Made by a program: the position numbers and the translations under genes
Shown: one piece after another, positions 53,820-62,824 of the stretch
Position numbering within the stretch: the stretch's first letter is position 1
Layout of the letters: each line of letters starts with the position of its first letter
NCBI RefSeq assembly: GCF_024505085.1
Contig: NZ_JANIBC010000003.1
Coordinates: 82,382 to 146,381 of the forward strand
Direction of reading: 5' to 3'
Length of the DNA stretch: 64,000 bases
DNA from: Parvularcula maris
Lineage (GTDB): Bacteria > Pseudomonadota > Alphaproteobacteria > Caulobacterales > Parvularculaceae
The notes under the pieces: generated by a model
What the model saw: the letters and a program-made list of their open reading frames with translations, nothing else
Told to the model about the DNA's origin: nothing
Databases searched by the model: none

Positions 53820-54722
53820 CTACCGCTTGTGGTTGCGCCAGTCGTCGACCCTGGCGACGACCACGTAGAGGGCGGCGATGACCGCGATGACGCCGGCCGC
53901 CATGACGACGGCGTCTTGGGTTTCCTCGCGAGACCAGGCGGTGGCGAAGACATCTTGGGTCCTCTCCGCGACCTCGGCCACGGTGCCGGGAAGGCCCTCG
54001 GGCGTGCTCTGGGTGTCGTCTTCTCCGCCGGGGTTGTGCTCGCCGGGCGTTTTGCCTGGGACCTGGGGCGCGGTGCCGGTGGGGGTCGGCGCTTCGGCCT
54101 GCTGCTCCTTACCGTCCTCATCGCCGACCATGGTGGAGCCGATGGTGGCAGCCCCCGCGCCCGCCGCCGCCGTGGCGCCGCCCATGGTGCGGGAGGAGGC
54201 GAGGTTGCCGCGCCTCGGAGAGTTCTCCTCGACCCTCGCGCCGCGCGGCTCGTCCTGGGTGGCGTCCTTGTCCTCGGTCCATCCCTCGAGGAACAGCGCA
54301 GCCTCGGCCTCTCTGCGGCGCTTGAGACCGGCCACCACGCGGCCGCCAGCCTTGTTCCACCACTTCATCGCCTCGGCAGCGCCCTCGAAGTCCTTGCTGT
54401 TGACGCGCTTGATGAAGGTCGAGTTCTTCATCCCGTTGACGCCGATATTGTAGGTGATCGAGACCAGCGCATCGAACATGTTCTGGCTGACCGAGACCTT
54501 CACGGCCTTCTCGACGCCCTGCTCGTACTGCTTGAGGTCCCGTCGCAGAATCTCGGATGCCTCGCTCTCGGAGATCTCCATACCGGGCACCACGTCGGGC
54601 GGGCCGGCCATGGAGGTGTGGCCGTAGCCGATGGTCCAGATGCCGACGATGTCCTGATAGGCCTCGAGCTCCAGGCCTTCGAACTCCTTGATGAGGTTCA
54701 AGCCCCGGTTCGAGATACGCAT
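53820..54722 (-). CDS. GH24 (T4-type) lysozyme with C-terminal membrane anchor
   Basis: 300 residues. Residues 1-150 are a phage-type lysozyme: LIKEFEGLELEAYQD, split by Glu15, Asp24 and Thr30, spaced as Glu11/Asp20/Thr26 of T4 lysozyme; SITYNIGVNGMKNSTF and RRREAEAALFLEG are family marks. A disordered Ala/Gly/Glu/Pro-rich linker (about 160-255) and one C-terminal helix (AVVMAAGVIAVIAALYVVVARV) follow. No holin, spanin or phage structural gene is near. It may be a domesticated or GTA-related muramidase. Confidence 0.88.
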   Translation of the reverse strand: MRISNRGLNLIKEFEGLELEAYQDIVGIWTIGYGHTSMAGPPDVVPGMEISESEASEILRRDLKQYEQGVEKAVKVSVSQNMFDALVSITYNIGVNGMKNSTFIKRVNSKDFEGAAEAMKWWNKAGGRVVAGLKRRREAEAALFLEGWTEDKDATQDEPRGARVEENSPRRGNLASSRTMGGATAAAGAGAATIGSTMVGDEDGKEQQAEAPTPTGTAPQVPGKTPGEHNPGGEDDTQSTPEGLPGTVAEVAERTQDVFATAWSREETQDAVVMAAGVIAVIAALYVVVARVDDWRNHKR

Positions 54723-54935
54723 GCCTTTGGCCCCGCTAAACGCCCAACTTCTTGCAGGACTTTAACACATTCAGAAGCGGTGGGCAGTATTTTTCCCATT
54801 AACGTGACCACAGAAGAAAAAGGCGAATGGGATGGCTCGCCTCCAACGGGAGTGTTGCCGTGGTCAGCGGCGCCCGTTAATGGCGAGCGCAGAAACCCGC
54901 ATGGCAAGGGCGGGTAGGCCGAGGAGGGCGCCCAC

Positions 54936-55352
54936 GTGTCCGCGACCGACCAGCAAGAGTACCGTCCGAGCGACGACGAGGAGTTCATGAACGACCGCCA
55001 GGTCGAGTACTTCCGGCGTAAGCTTCTCGAGTGGAAGGACGACATCCTCAAGCAGAGCAAGATGACCATCGGTCAGATGCAGGACGCGACCCTGCATGCC
55101 CCTGACGCGGTGGATCGTGCCTCGTCGGAGACCGACCACGCGCTCGAGCTGCGCACCCGCGACCGCCAGCGCAAGCTCATCAGCAAGATCGATTCGGCCC
55201 TCCGCCGGATCGACGAGGGCGAGTACGGCTACTGCTCGGAAACCGGCGAGCCCATCTCGCTGCAGCGTCTGGAGGCGCGTCCGACGGCGACCATGTCGCT
55301 CGAGGCGCAGGAGCGTCACGAGCGCCGCGAGAAGGTCCACCGGGACGACTGA
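54936..55352 (+). CDS. dksA: RNA polymerase-binding protein DksA, zinc-finger-less type
   Basis: Binds the RNA polymerase secondary channel and works with ppGpp. 138 residues from a GTG at 54936 with GAGGAGG upstream. The coiled coil contains DATLHAPDAVDRASSETDHALELR, split by the tip Asp-Ala pair region. In place of the Cys4 finger it has GYCSETGEPISLQRL with a single Cys, the form common in alphaproteobacteria. It should therefore be less sensitive to zinc or oxidation. Confidence 0.93.
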   Translation: MSATDQQEYRPSDDEEFMNDRQVEYFRRKLLEWKDDILKQSKMTIGQMQDATLHAPDAVDRASSETDHALELRTRDRQRKLISKIDSALRRIDEGEYGYCSETGEPISLQRLEARPTATMSLEAQERHERREKVHRDD

Positions 55353-55515
55353 GCGGCGGCCCGCGCGCGAAAGCTGCTGTTTTTTCTCCCCGCGGGGCTG
55401 TTTTCAGGAGCGGGAGAGATAGCTTACCCTTTCAGGTGAGTTCCCTTCGGCCCAGCCGGAACCGGGACGTTAATCTCTTGGCCCTAGGCAGGGCAGGCTT
55501 TGAGGAGGGGACGTG

Positions 55516-56163
55516 ATGGCGTTTCTTAGGTTGGCCCTGGCGGCCATGGTGGCAGCCGGTCTGACGGCGTGCACCACGTTCGAGGAGTTGACCGGCACCG
55601 GTTTCGAGCAGGCACCGAGCGAGGGCATCTCCCGTGATGAGCTCCAGTCGGCCGAGTACCCTGAATATGTGATCGGCCCCTACGACCAGCTTCAGATCTT
55701 CGTCTGGCGCTCGGAAGAGCTCAGCACGACGGTGGCGGTCCGGCCCGACGGGCGTATCTCCACCCCGCTGATCTCGGACATGATCGCCGCGGGCAAGAGC
55801 CCGACCCAGCTTGCCAGCGATATCGAGCAGGAGCTGCGCGAGTATGTGCGCTCGCCCGATGTGACGGTGATCGTGCAGGGCTTCTCCTCTACCTTCGACC
55901 AGCAGGTGCGCATCCTCGGCGAGGCGCAGCAGCCGTCTGCCATCCCCTACCAGGCAGGCATGACCACCCTCGATGTGATGATCTCGGTGGGCGGCCTGAC
56001 CGAGTTCGCGGCGGGCAACCGTGCCAAGCTGATCCGCAACCGCGGCGGCGCCAAGGAGACCTACCGCCTTCGCCTCGGCGACCTCCTCCGCAACGGTGAC
56101 GTCACCGCCGATGTGCCGCTGCAGCCGGGCGATGTGATCCTGATCCCCGAGAGCCTCTTCTAG
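55516..56163 (+). CDS. Exopolysaccharide export lipoprotein, XrtA/PEP-CTERM type
   Basis: 215 residues from the ATG at 55516 (GAGGAGGGG upstream). Lipoprotein signal with lipobox Cys19 (AAGLTACTTF). Then a polysaccharide export (Wza/KpsD-like) domain: YVIGPYDQLQIFVWRSEELS, VAVRPDGRISTPLISDM, and a SLBB-like part with LDVMISVGGLTEFAAGNRA and QPGDVILIPESLF. These stretches are those of export proteins from XrtA exosortase loci. It should form part of the outer-membrane secretion channel. It starts a run of four plus-strand genes. Confidence 0.88.
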   Translation: MAFLRLALAAMVAAGLTACTTFEELTGTGFEQAPSEGISRDELQSAEYPEYVIGPYDQLQIFVWRSEELSTTVAVRPDGRISTPLISDMIAAGKSPTQLASDIEQELREYVRSPDVTVIVQGFSSTFDQQVRILGEAQQPSAIPYQAGMTTLDVMISVGGLTEFAAGNRAKLIRNRGGAKETYRLRLGDLLRNGDVTADVPLQPGDVILIPESLF

Positions 56164-56173
56164 GAAGGCCGTC

Positions 56174-58159
56174 ATGTCCCTTCGCCGGACCCTCACCCTC
56201 CACGCGGCAGCCTCGGCGCTTCTCATCGCGCCCGCCGCGGCCCAGATCGGGCAGCAGGGCGATCTCGACCGTCAGTCGACGGCCACCGGTCGCCGCGCAG
56301 ACCCGGCCAGCCGGACCAGCATCAGCAGTTGGAGCCTCGCTCTTGCTGCGAACTACTCGGATAACTTCCAGCGTCTGCCCGACGGCACCTATGAGCGCCG
56401 GTTCACGGTCAACGACCAGTTCATCGCCTTCAGGCCCGTGCCCATCACCGGCCCGGATGGCGAGACGGGGCTGAGCCTGGTTCCGATCAGCGACACCGCC
56501 GAGCTGAGCCCGCCCTCCAAGGCCTTCACCACGGCGACCTTCTCCGGCTTCTCGGCCCTCTACCGCCCCAATCTGACGGGGATCGTCCAGGGCAGCTTCC
56601 GGGTAGGGCACTATTTCGATGGCGACAGCGCGGCGGAGGAGTTCGCTCCGGACATCAATTTTGCGCTCCCCGACGCCCTCGAAGAGGTGTTCGGCGAGCA
56701 GCAGTTCGCGCCAACGGTCGGCGCGCCGTCGACCCTCAGACAGACCTTCATCGACCCGAACCTCTCCGGTTTCGGCCGGGTGGATGTGCTCGGTCCCGAG
56801 CTCTTCGTCGAGGCCGGCGGCTTCCTCACCGAGCAGTTCGCAGGCGGCGTCGGCAATCTGCAGGCCCAGGTGCCCGGTCAGAACCTCAACGAGGTGCTTC
56901 TGGGCGGCGTCTTCGTCAGCCCGGCCTCCCTCATCCGCTTCGACCGGGGGCAGGCGGTGGAGCTGCGCTACCGCTACTCGGCGGTCCGGCCGATCGAGCG
57001 CGACGGCGATTTCGACCCGGTGACGGATGGCGGCTTCTTCAACCAGCGAGCGCTCTTCTTCGCCGACAGCGCCGACCATACCGGGCGGGTGGCCTACACC
57101 ACCGGCCAGCTTTTCGGGGCCACCTCGTTCCAAGTGGCGGGGGAGGTGCGCCAGTTCGAGGAGGAAGCGACCCTCACCATCGGCAAGCGTACCTTCGAAG
57201 CCCTCGGCCTGGAGGTCACCGCGACCCGCGCCGTCAGCGCCAAGCTCGCCTTCGATGCCCGCATCGGCTACGACGACGCGGAGATCACACGCGGGGCGAA
57301 CCTCACGGCCCTCGCGGCCAACCCCGACCGGGGGCCGGTGGATCAGGACGACCTCAGCGCCGTCAGCTACGGTTTCGGCGTCACCTATCTGCCTTCCCAG
57401 CGGACCGAGTTCTCCTTCGATATCGGCCGCCGCTTCCAGCAGCTCCAGGCCTCGCTCCGCTTCGCGACCCAGATGACGCCCCATCTGCGCTTCCGCGCGA
57501 ACCTGAACCGGCGGGTGAGCTCCGGCCTTCAGGACCTTCAGGACGAGCGCTTCAATATAGGCTCGCGGTCGTTCCAGTTCGCCGAGCAGCTTGCCGAGCA
57601 GAACGAGCGTTTCTCGGACCGCCAGGTCCGCGCTCTGACCCGCAACGGCTTCGCCGAGCCCGCCAACAACGCAGCGGGCGTCGGCATTCAGAACGTCACC
57701 AACGCCAGCGCCGCGTTGACCGGCAATTACGGCCGGACGAACTGGTCGGTGAATGCCGGCGCGTTCTTCCCCGATCAGCTCGATGATGAGGACACGCCCG
57801 CCGTCTTCGGCAACCAGTTCGAGCGCTACCAGGCGGGGGTCAGGATCAGCCGCCAGGTGAACCGCCGCCTGAGCCTGTCCGGCTCCGCGAGGGCCACGTT
57901 CCTTCGGCCCGACACCGGCGCGGACCAGACCGCCCTCGCGCAGGAGATCGGAGGCTTCATCTTCGACCGCGATGTGGACGAGCAGCTCTACGGCGTCTCC
58001 GCCAGCTACACGCTGAACCGCGGCATCGCGGTGCTGTTGTCCTACCAGCATCTGCGCAGGGATGTGGAAGACGCGCCCGAGGTGAGCTCCTTGTTCGGTG
58101 GCACGCCTTTTGAATTCGAGGAGAACCAGTTCCGTATCGGAGCGCAGTTCAACTTCTAA
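56174..58159 (+). CDS. Outer-membrane beta-barrel protein of the EPS locus
   Basis: 661 residues; signal peptide (about 1-22, ending APAAAQ). The body has repeated amphipathic strands with Arg/aromatic alternation and ends in QFRIGAQFNF, with the terminal Phe typical of barrels assembled by BAM. Place and size match the outer-membrane barrel proteins found after the export lipoprotein in PEP-CTERM polysaccharide loci. It may serve as an exit pore. AGGAAGG lies five bases before the ATG. Confidence 0.78.
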   Translation: MSLRRTLTLHAAASALLIAPAAAQIGQQGDLDRQSTATGRRADPASRTSISSWSLALAANYSDNFQRLPDGTYERRFTVNDQFIAFRPVPITGPDGETGLSLVPISDTAELSPPSKAFTTATFSGFSALYRPNLTGIVQGSFRVGHYFDGDSAAEEFAPDINFALPDALEEVFGEQQFAPTVGAPSTLRQTFIDPNLSGFGRVDVLGPELFVEAGGFLTEQFAGGVGNLQAQVPGQNLNEVLLGGVFVSPASLIRFDRGQAVELRYRYSAVRPIERDGDFDPVTDGGFFNQRALFFADSADHTGRVAYTTGQLFGATSFQVAGEVRQFEEEATLTIGKRTFEALGLEVTATRAVSAKLAFDARIGYDDAEITRGANLTALAANPDRGPVDQDDLSAVSYGFGVTYLPSQRTEFSFDIGRRFQQLQASLRFATQMTPHLRFRANLNRRVSSGLQDLQDERFNIGSRSFQFAEQLAEQNERFSDRQVRALTRNGFAEPANNAAGVGIQNVTNASAALTGNYGRTNWSVNAGAFFPDQLDDEDTPAVFGNQFERYQAGVRISRQVNRRLSLSGSARATFLRPDTGADQTALAQEIGGFIFDRDVDEQLYGVSASYTLNRGIAVLLSYQHLRRDVEDAPEVSSLFGGTPFEFEENQFRIGAQFNF

Positions 58160-58173
58160 GGGAGACACGCCGG

Positions 58174-59256
58174 ATGGTGGAGCGGGGGGAGATCGCGCTG
58201 CCCTCCGAGCTTGCCAGGGCGGACGGTTTCTTCTTCTGGAGCGAGGCCGCCAAGGAGGCGCTCGGCGAGGTTGCGGACCTTCTCGAAGAGGGGGTGAGCC
58301 CCATCTGCCTCACCGGCCCAAGGGGGGCGGGCAAGGCCAGCCTCCTCCGCCATCTCGCCAGCGCATGGCCAGGCAGCGCGCGAGTAATGAGCGCGGCGGT
58401 TATCGACCCCTCCGACCCGGCCCTGAGCATCTTAGCCGCGTTCGGGCACCGTCCGCTACCGGGCACACCGGCCAGGCTGGCCCTCATCGACTTCATCGAG
58501 GACGAGAGCGAAGCGGGACGCCCGCCTCTTCTGGTCGTGCCTCGCAGCAAGGGTCTGGACGAGGACCGGCGGCAGGGCCTGACGCTCCTTGCGCGCGCGG
58601 CGCTCGAGGGGGGCGCTGGACTGCTGGTCGCTATGGCCGGGAGCAGCGGTGAAGGGAGTGCGGAGGTCCGCCTTCGCGGTCTCACGCCCGAGGAAACCGG
58701 CGAGGTGGTCGGTCTTCTCTGGAGCTTTATCGAGGATGCCCCGGCGGTGAACGAGGCCGTTCTGGAGAAAGCCTATGCGCAGAGCGGCGGGCTCATCGGT
58801 CATGTCTGCCGCTGGGCGGATGCGAACCTGGCCCGGCCGCCAGCAGCGCAAGGCCGTGCCTACGAGCCCATCGCGCCGCCATCTTCCGAACGCCCCTCTC
58901 CCGAGGAGATCGAGCAAGCGCTTCTCGCCATCGGCGGCGCCGAGGAAGGTCCCGAGCCCCAACCCGCGCCGCCTAAGGTTTATCCGCGCCTGGGAACGGG
59001 CGAGCCGGTCCTGCCAGCCTCGGGACCCGCCAACGACCGGGGCCGCCCGCTCAGCCCCGCAGTCGCGGACGGCCTCGAAGAGGTGGCGAGGACCATCGCC
59101 GAGCTTCAGGGCAGGGTGGAGGTCCTGCGCGACTGGGCAGGCGGTTTGCGCCGCGCTTCGAGCGAGAGAAGGCATGTCCTGGTGCAGAACACGCAAGGTG
59201 TTCAGGCGGCTCTCGATGCCCTGTCGGCACCTCTTGCGGACAGCGAGGAAGAGTAG
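58174..59256 (+). CDS. P-loop protein, ExeA/XrtA-associated ATPase-like, degenerate
   Basis: 360 residues. Walker A GPRGAGKA is at 48-55 and the segment FFFWSEAAKEALGEVADLLEEG before it resembles ExeA/GspA-type ATPases, including those of PEP-CTERM loci. The expected Walker B acidic pair is absent: the strand reads PPLLVVPRSKGLDED. The C-terminal third is Pro-rich, then helical (GLEEVARTIAELQGRVEVL). Hydrolysis may be weak or lost. It follows the barrel gene by 14 bases. Confidence 0.68.
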   Translation: MVERGEIALPSELARADGFFFWSEAAKEALGEVADLLEEGVSPICLTGPRGAGKASLLRHLASAWPGSARVMSAAVIDPSDPALSILAAFGHRPLPGTPARLALIDFIEDESEAGRPPLLVVPRSKGLDEDRRQGLTLLARAALEGGAGLLVAMAGSSGEGSAEVRLRGLTPEETGEVVGLLWSFIEDAPAVNEAVLEKAYAQSGGLIGHVCRWADANLARPPAAQGRAYEPIAPPSSERPSPEEIEQALLAIGGAEEGPEPQPAPPKVYPRLGTGEPVLPASGPANDRGRPLSPAVADGLEEVARTIAELQGRVEVLRDWAGGLRRASSERRHVLVQNTQGVQAALDALSAPLADSEEE

Positions 59257-59318
59257 CGCCAATGGTTAATTGTGTGTTAGTCTGAGCGGAACTGATCCTT
59301 GATGAGGGGCCTAGTGTC

Positions 59319-59750
59319 ATGATCCGTATCGTCTTTCCGCTCGCCATGGCGGCGGCTGCGTTCTTTGGCATCTGGAGCGGAGGCGTGTCCGGGCAGGAGC
59401 TGGCAGGGCCGACGCTCTCCTGCCTAATCGACGTCGCGCTGTCCTCGGGCAGCGGCTGCCTGCCGGACGGCCCGATCGCCGAGAGCCTCGTGACCTACAC
59501 CATTCTGGGCGGCGTCGCCGCTGCGCTCCTCTCCGTTCTGGGGCTGATCCGGTTCGTGGGACGCCTGACGAGCGTCGCGGTGCTCGCAGCAGGCGCCATA
59601 GGCCTAGGCGCATCGGGCATGGCAGCCATAGCCACGTTCGGCGCGGGGACACCGCCGATGGAAGTCTGGGGCGTCTGGGCAACCTTGGCCGGGGCGGTGA
59701 TGACGGTCCTCGCCGGAATCCTGGGCGTGCGCGGCAGCTCCTACGACTGA
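59319..59750 (+). CDS. Uncharacterised membrane protein
   Basis: 143 residues: a signal-like first helix (MIRIVFPLAMAAAAFFGIW), a short outside loop with two cysteines (LSCLIDVALSSGSGCLPDG), then three helices (about 57-77, 83-107 and 113-136). No family is recognised. It lies 62 bases after the P-loop gene on the same strand and may belong to the polysaccharide unit. Confidence 0.62.
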   Translation: MIRIVFPLAMAAAAFFGIWSGGVSGQELAGPTLSCLIDVALSSGSGCLPDGPIAESLVTYTILGGVAAALLSVLGLIRFVGRLTSVAVLAAGAIGLGASGMAAIATFGAGTPPMEVWGVWATLAGAVMTVLAGILGVRGSSYD

Positions 59751-59760
59751 CGGCTACTGG

Positions 59761-60633
59761 CTACTCTGCTGGCCAGGAGGCAATGGGCGGCAGGCTCGAG
59801 AGGATCGAGCGCACATTGCCGCCCGTCTTGAGGCCGAAGGTCGTGCCGCGGTCGTAGAGGAGGTTGAACTCGGCATAGCGGCCCCGGCGGAACATCTGCT
59901 CCTCGCGGTCAGCCTCGCTCCACGCCGTCCCCATCCGCCGCCGGACGAGGGCGGGGTAGACGTCCAGAAAGGCCTTGCCCACGGCCTGGGTGAGGGTGAA
60001 GTCCGCCTCCCAGTCGCCGGTGTCGAGCCTGTCGTAGAAGATGCCCCCCGTGCCCCTCGGCTCCTCGCGGTGGGGAAGCCAGAAATACTCCTCGCACCAA
60101 ACCTTGAAGCGCTCGTGATCACCTGACGGGCTCGCCTCGCAAGCCTGCTTCATGGCCGCGTGGAAGTCCTTCGTGTCCTCATGCTCCTGCGTGCGGTAGC
60201 GGTCCATCATCGGGTTGAGATCGCCGCCGCCGCCGAACCAGCCTTCCGTGGTGACCACCATGCGGGTGTTCATATGCGCCGCCGGAACGTGGGGGTTCAT
60301 GGGATGGGCGATGAGGCTGACGCCGCAGGCCCAGAAGCGGGGGTCTTCGGAGGCGCCTGGGATCTGCGCCCTGAACTCAGGGCTGAACTCGCCGAAAACT
60401 TCCGAAAAGTGGATACCCGCCTTCTCGAACAGACGCCCGGTCAGCATGCCCATCCGCCCGCCACCCTGACCCTCGCCCCGCTGCCAGGGCTCCATGCGGA
60501 AACGCCCCGGCTCGCCGTCGTAGAGCTCGGGCGAAGCCTCGTCCTCGCACGCCTCGAAGGCAGCGATCAGTTTTTCCTGAAGCTCCCTGAACCAAGCACT
60601 GGCGCGGGCCTTGCGGTCGGTCATCTCATCCAT
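59761..60633 (-). CDS. hemF: Oxygen-dependent coproporphyrinogen III oxidase
   Basis: Aerobic step of haem synthesis, coproporphyrinogen III to protoporphyrinogen IX. 290 residues, close to E. coli HemF (299). The signatures [17 protein letters not shown] and [11 protein letters not shown] are complete, and [12 protein letters not shown] plus [19 protein letters not shown] follow. The start is the ATG at 60633 or 60624. The gene converges on the 59319 gene. Confidence 0.97.
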   Translation of the reverse strand: MDEMTDRKARASAWFRELQEKLIAAFEACEDEASPELYDGEPGRFRMEPWQRGEGQGGGRMGMLTGRLFEKAGIHFSEVFGEFSPEFRAQIPGASEDPRFWACGVSLIAHPMNPHVPAAHMNTRMVVTTEGWFGGGGDLNPMMDRYRTQEHEDTKDFHAAMKQACEASPSGDHERFKVWCEEYFWLPHREEPRGTGGIFYDRLDTGDWEADFTLTQAVGKAFLDVYPALVRRRMGTAWSEADREEQMFRRGRYAEFNLLYDRGTTFGLKTGGNVRSILSSLPPIASWPAE

Positions 60634-60761
60634 CCCCGCCCGCTAGCGAAGCGGAGGGCAGGGGGGAAGAGCGATGAGGTGGTTGGGGCATTCCAGTTTG
60701 TTGCCAACTGAAGGAACGAAAGGGGTTCTCGCGGGAATCCGGTTCTGTCAGAATCGCCTTC

Positions 60762-62579
60762 ATGCCTCTCGATTCGACGCCGCTGGACCTGCCTCTCTTG
60801 GGAGTGGCTCACTCCGTTTCCGGACGGGTGTGGCGGCAGCGGCCCTATTGTGCCCGCGAGACCGAAACCATGGTGCAGCGGAAGGGGATCGAGTGGGCGC
60901 TGGCCCAGGTGCTCAGTGCGCGCGGTATTGGTCCGGCTGATATCGAGGAGCATCTCGCGCCGAGCCTGAAGACATCCATGCCCGATCCTCTCGTCCTGCA
61001 CGAGATGGAGGCGGCGGCGGGGCGCCTGGCCGATGCCGTCATCGGCAAGGAAACGATCGGCATCTTCGGTGACTACGACGTGGACGGAACGAGCGCCGCA
61101 GCCCTGCTCTTTCGTTATCTACGTGCGGTGGATGCCGCGCCCATCGTGCACCTGCCCGACCGCTTCACCGAGGGCTATGGTCCGAGTAAGGAGGGCTTTG
61201 CCAGTCTGGCTGAGCGGGGCGCGAAGGTCATCGTGACCGTGGACTGCGGCTCGAACCACCAGGATGTGGTGGGCCACTCCCCCGCTGACGTCATCGTCCT
61301 CGACCACCATCTGATGGGGGAGCGGCCCGATGTCTTCGCGCTGGTGAACCCTCAGCAGGAGCGCGACCTGTCGGGCCTCAAGGGCCTATCCGCGGGCGGT
61401 GTCGTGTTCATGACGCTGGCGGCGCTCAACAGGACGCTCCGTGAACGCGGTTTCTTCAAGGGTCGTGAGGAGCCGAAGCTGACCCGGATGCTCGATCTCG
61501 TCGCCCTCAGCCTGGTTGCCGACGTGATGCCCCTGACCGGCCTCACCCGTGTGCTGGTGGCGCAGGGCCTCAAGGTGATCGGTGATCTCGAACATGGCCG
61601 CGGCGGTACGCTGGGAATCAAGGCGCTGGCGCGCAGGGCCGGTTTGACCGGGCAGGCGGTCAGCACGCATCTGGGCTATCAGATCGGCCCACGGATCAAC
61701 GCGGCGGGCCGCATCGGCCATGCCCAGACGGCCTTCGACCTTCTGGTGACGGACGACCCTGCGCGGGCGGAGATGATCGCCGGGAAGCTGGAAACGTTGA
61801 ACCAGGAGCGCCGCCGGATCGAGGAGGAGGTGCGAAGAGCCGCCATCTCTCAAGTCGAGGAGAGCGAGCCCGGCGCTGCGATCATCGCCGCCGGTGAGGG
61901 TTGGCACCCCGGCGTGGTCGGCATCGTCGCCGGACGCCTCAAGGAGCATTTCAACCGTCCGGCCTTCTGCATCGGCTTCGATGAGCAAGGTCGCGGCACG
62001 GGTTCCGGGCGCTCCCTTCCGGGCATCGATCTGGGAGGCGCGGTCTCGCAAGCGGCCAGGGATGGCATCATTGAGGGCGGCGGGGGGCACGCCATGGCGG
62101 CTGGCCTCTCCCTCCGTGCGGACCAGGTGGAGGGCTTTCGGGATTTTCTCGAAGACCGCCTGGCAAACGAGGTGAGCGCGGCGACGCAGGAGCACCCGCT
62201 GGTCCTCGACAGCGTGCTGGGCCTTTCCGCCATCACCGGCCAGACCTGCCGCGCCATCGCCCCCGCAGGCCCCTTCGGTCAGGGCAACCCCGAGCCGCGC
62301 TTCGCGCTCGAAGATGTGGTCATCCGCCAAGCTCGCGTGGTGGGCGAGCGGCACCTCTCCCTCACCATCGAGGACAGGGGCGGCAAGACAGCGAGGGGCA
62401 TCGCCTTCGGCTGCATCGACACCCCCCTCGGCAACCTTCTGGAGCAGGGCGAGCGGACGAGGGTGCACCTCGCAGGCCGCATCACCCCCGACACCTGGCG
62501 AGGCGGCGAGGCGGCGCAGTTCCAGGTGGACGACGCCGCAGAAGCCGGCCGAGACTTTCCGGCTGAAGGCACAATTTAG
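60762..62579 (+). CDS. recJ: Single-stranded-DNA-specific exonuclease RecJ
   Basis: 5'-3' exonuclease of recombination and mismatch repair. 605 residues. The DHH-family metal motifs are FGDYDVDGTSAAALL (motif I), VTVDCGSN, VLDHHLMG (DHH), and in the DHHA1 part GRSLPGIDLGG and EGGGGHAMAAGLSL. A C-terminal OB-like domain ends the protein. The gene runs up to 57 bases before tRNA-Glu. Confidence 0.96.
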   Translation: MPLDSTPLDLPLLGVAHSVSGRVWRQRPYCARETETMVQRKGIEWALAQVLSARGIGPADIEEHLAPSLKTSMPDPLVLHEMEAAAGRLADAVIGKETIGIFGDYDVDGTSAAALLFRYLRAVDAAPIVHLPDRFTEGYGPSKEGFASLAERGAKVIVTVDCGSNHQDVVGHSPADVIVLDHHLMGERPDVFALVNPQQERDLSGLKGLSAGGVVFMTLAALNRTLRERGFFKGREEPKLTRMLDLVALSLVADVMPLTGLTRVLVAQGLKVIGDLEHGRGGTLGIKALARRAGLTGQAVSTHLGYQIGPRINAAGRIGHAQTAFDLLVTDDPARAEMIAGKLETLNQERRRIEEEVRRAAISQVEESEPGAAIIAAGEGWHPGVVGIVAGRLKEHFNRPAFCIGFDEQGRGTGSGRSLPGIDLGGAVSQAARDGIIEGGGGHAMAAGLSLRADQVEGFRDFLEDRLANEVSAATQEHPLVLDSVLGLSAITGQTCRAIAPAGPFGQGNPEPRFALEDVVIRQARVVGERHLSLTIEDRGGKTARGIAFGCIDTPLGNLLEQGERTRVHLAGRITPDTWRGGEAAQFQVDDAAEAGRDFPAEGTI

Positions 62580-62582
62580 GGC

Positions 62583-62611
62583 TTGATCGCCCGCCCACGA
62601 TTTTCTATGTG
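62583..62611 (+). promoter_or_regulatory. Candidate promoter of tRNA-Glu
   Basis: TTGATC (62583-62588) and TATGTG (62606-62611) are 17 bases apart, beginning just after the recJ stop and ending 25 bases before the tRNA. Confidence 0.4.
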
Positions 62612-62636
62612 GCCGCTTCCGGGCGCAAGCTCATGC

Positions 62637-62711
62637 GCTCCCTTCGTCTATCGGTTAGGACGCCAGGTTTTCAACCTGGAAAGAGGGGTTCGATTCCCCT
62701 AGGGAGTGCCA
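62637..62711 (+). tRNA. tRNA-Glu (anticodon TTC)
   Basis: A 75-base cloverleaf with encoded CCA. Acceptor GCTCCCT/AGGGAGT (first pair G-T), anticodon stem-loop CCAGG-TTTTCAA-CCTGG with TTC, T arm AGGGG-TTCGATT-CCCCT. Five T residues follow closely after the CCA. Confidence 0.97.
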
Positions 62712-62824
62712 CTTTTTCTCGCAGCTTTGCTGAACGTTACGGTGCTCTAACCGAACCGTTCTGCTGTCCTGCTCGTTCCTCTGGCACGCGGCTTTTGCCG
62801 CGCCGCAGATTTTGGAGGTACGAT

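Noticed and set aside
53820..54722. Prophage remnant
   Set aside because: Only the lysozyme domain is phage-like; no integrase, capsid, tail, terminase or holin gene is nearby.
53829..54917. 362-codon plus-strand frame
   Set aside because: It is antisense to the lysozyme gene and has no recognisable domain.
56102..58168. 688-codon open frame on the minus strand
   Set aside because: It mirrors the outer-membrane barrel gene, which has a signal peptide, ribosome site and C-terminal Phe. The antisense product is low-complexity and featureless.
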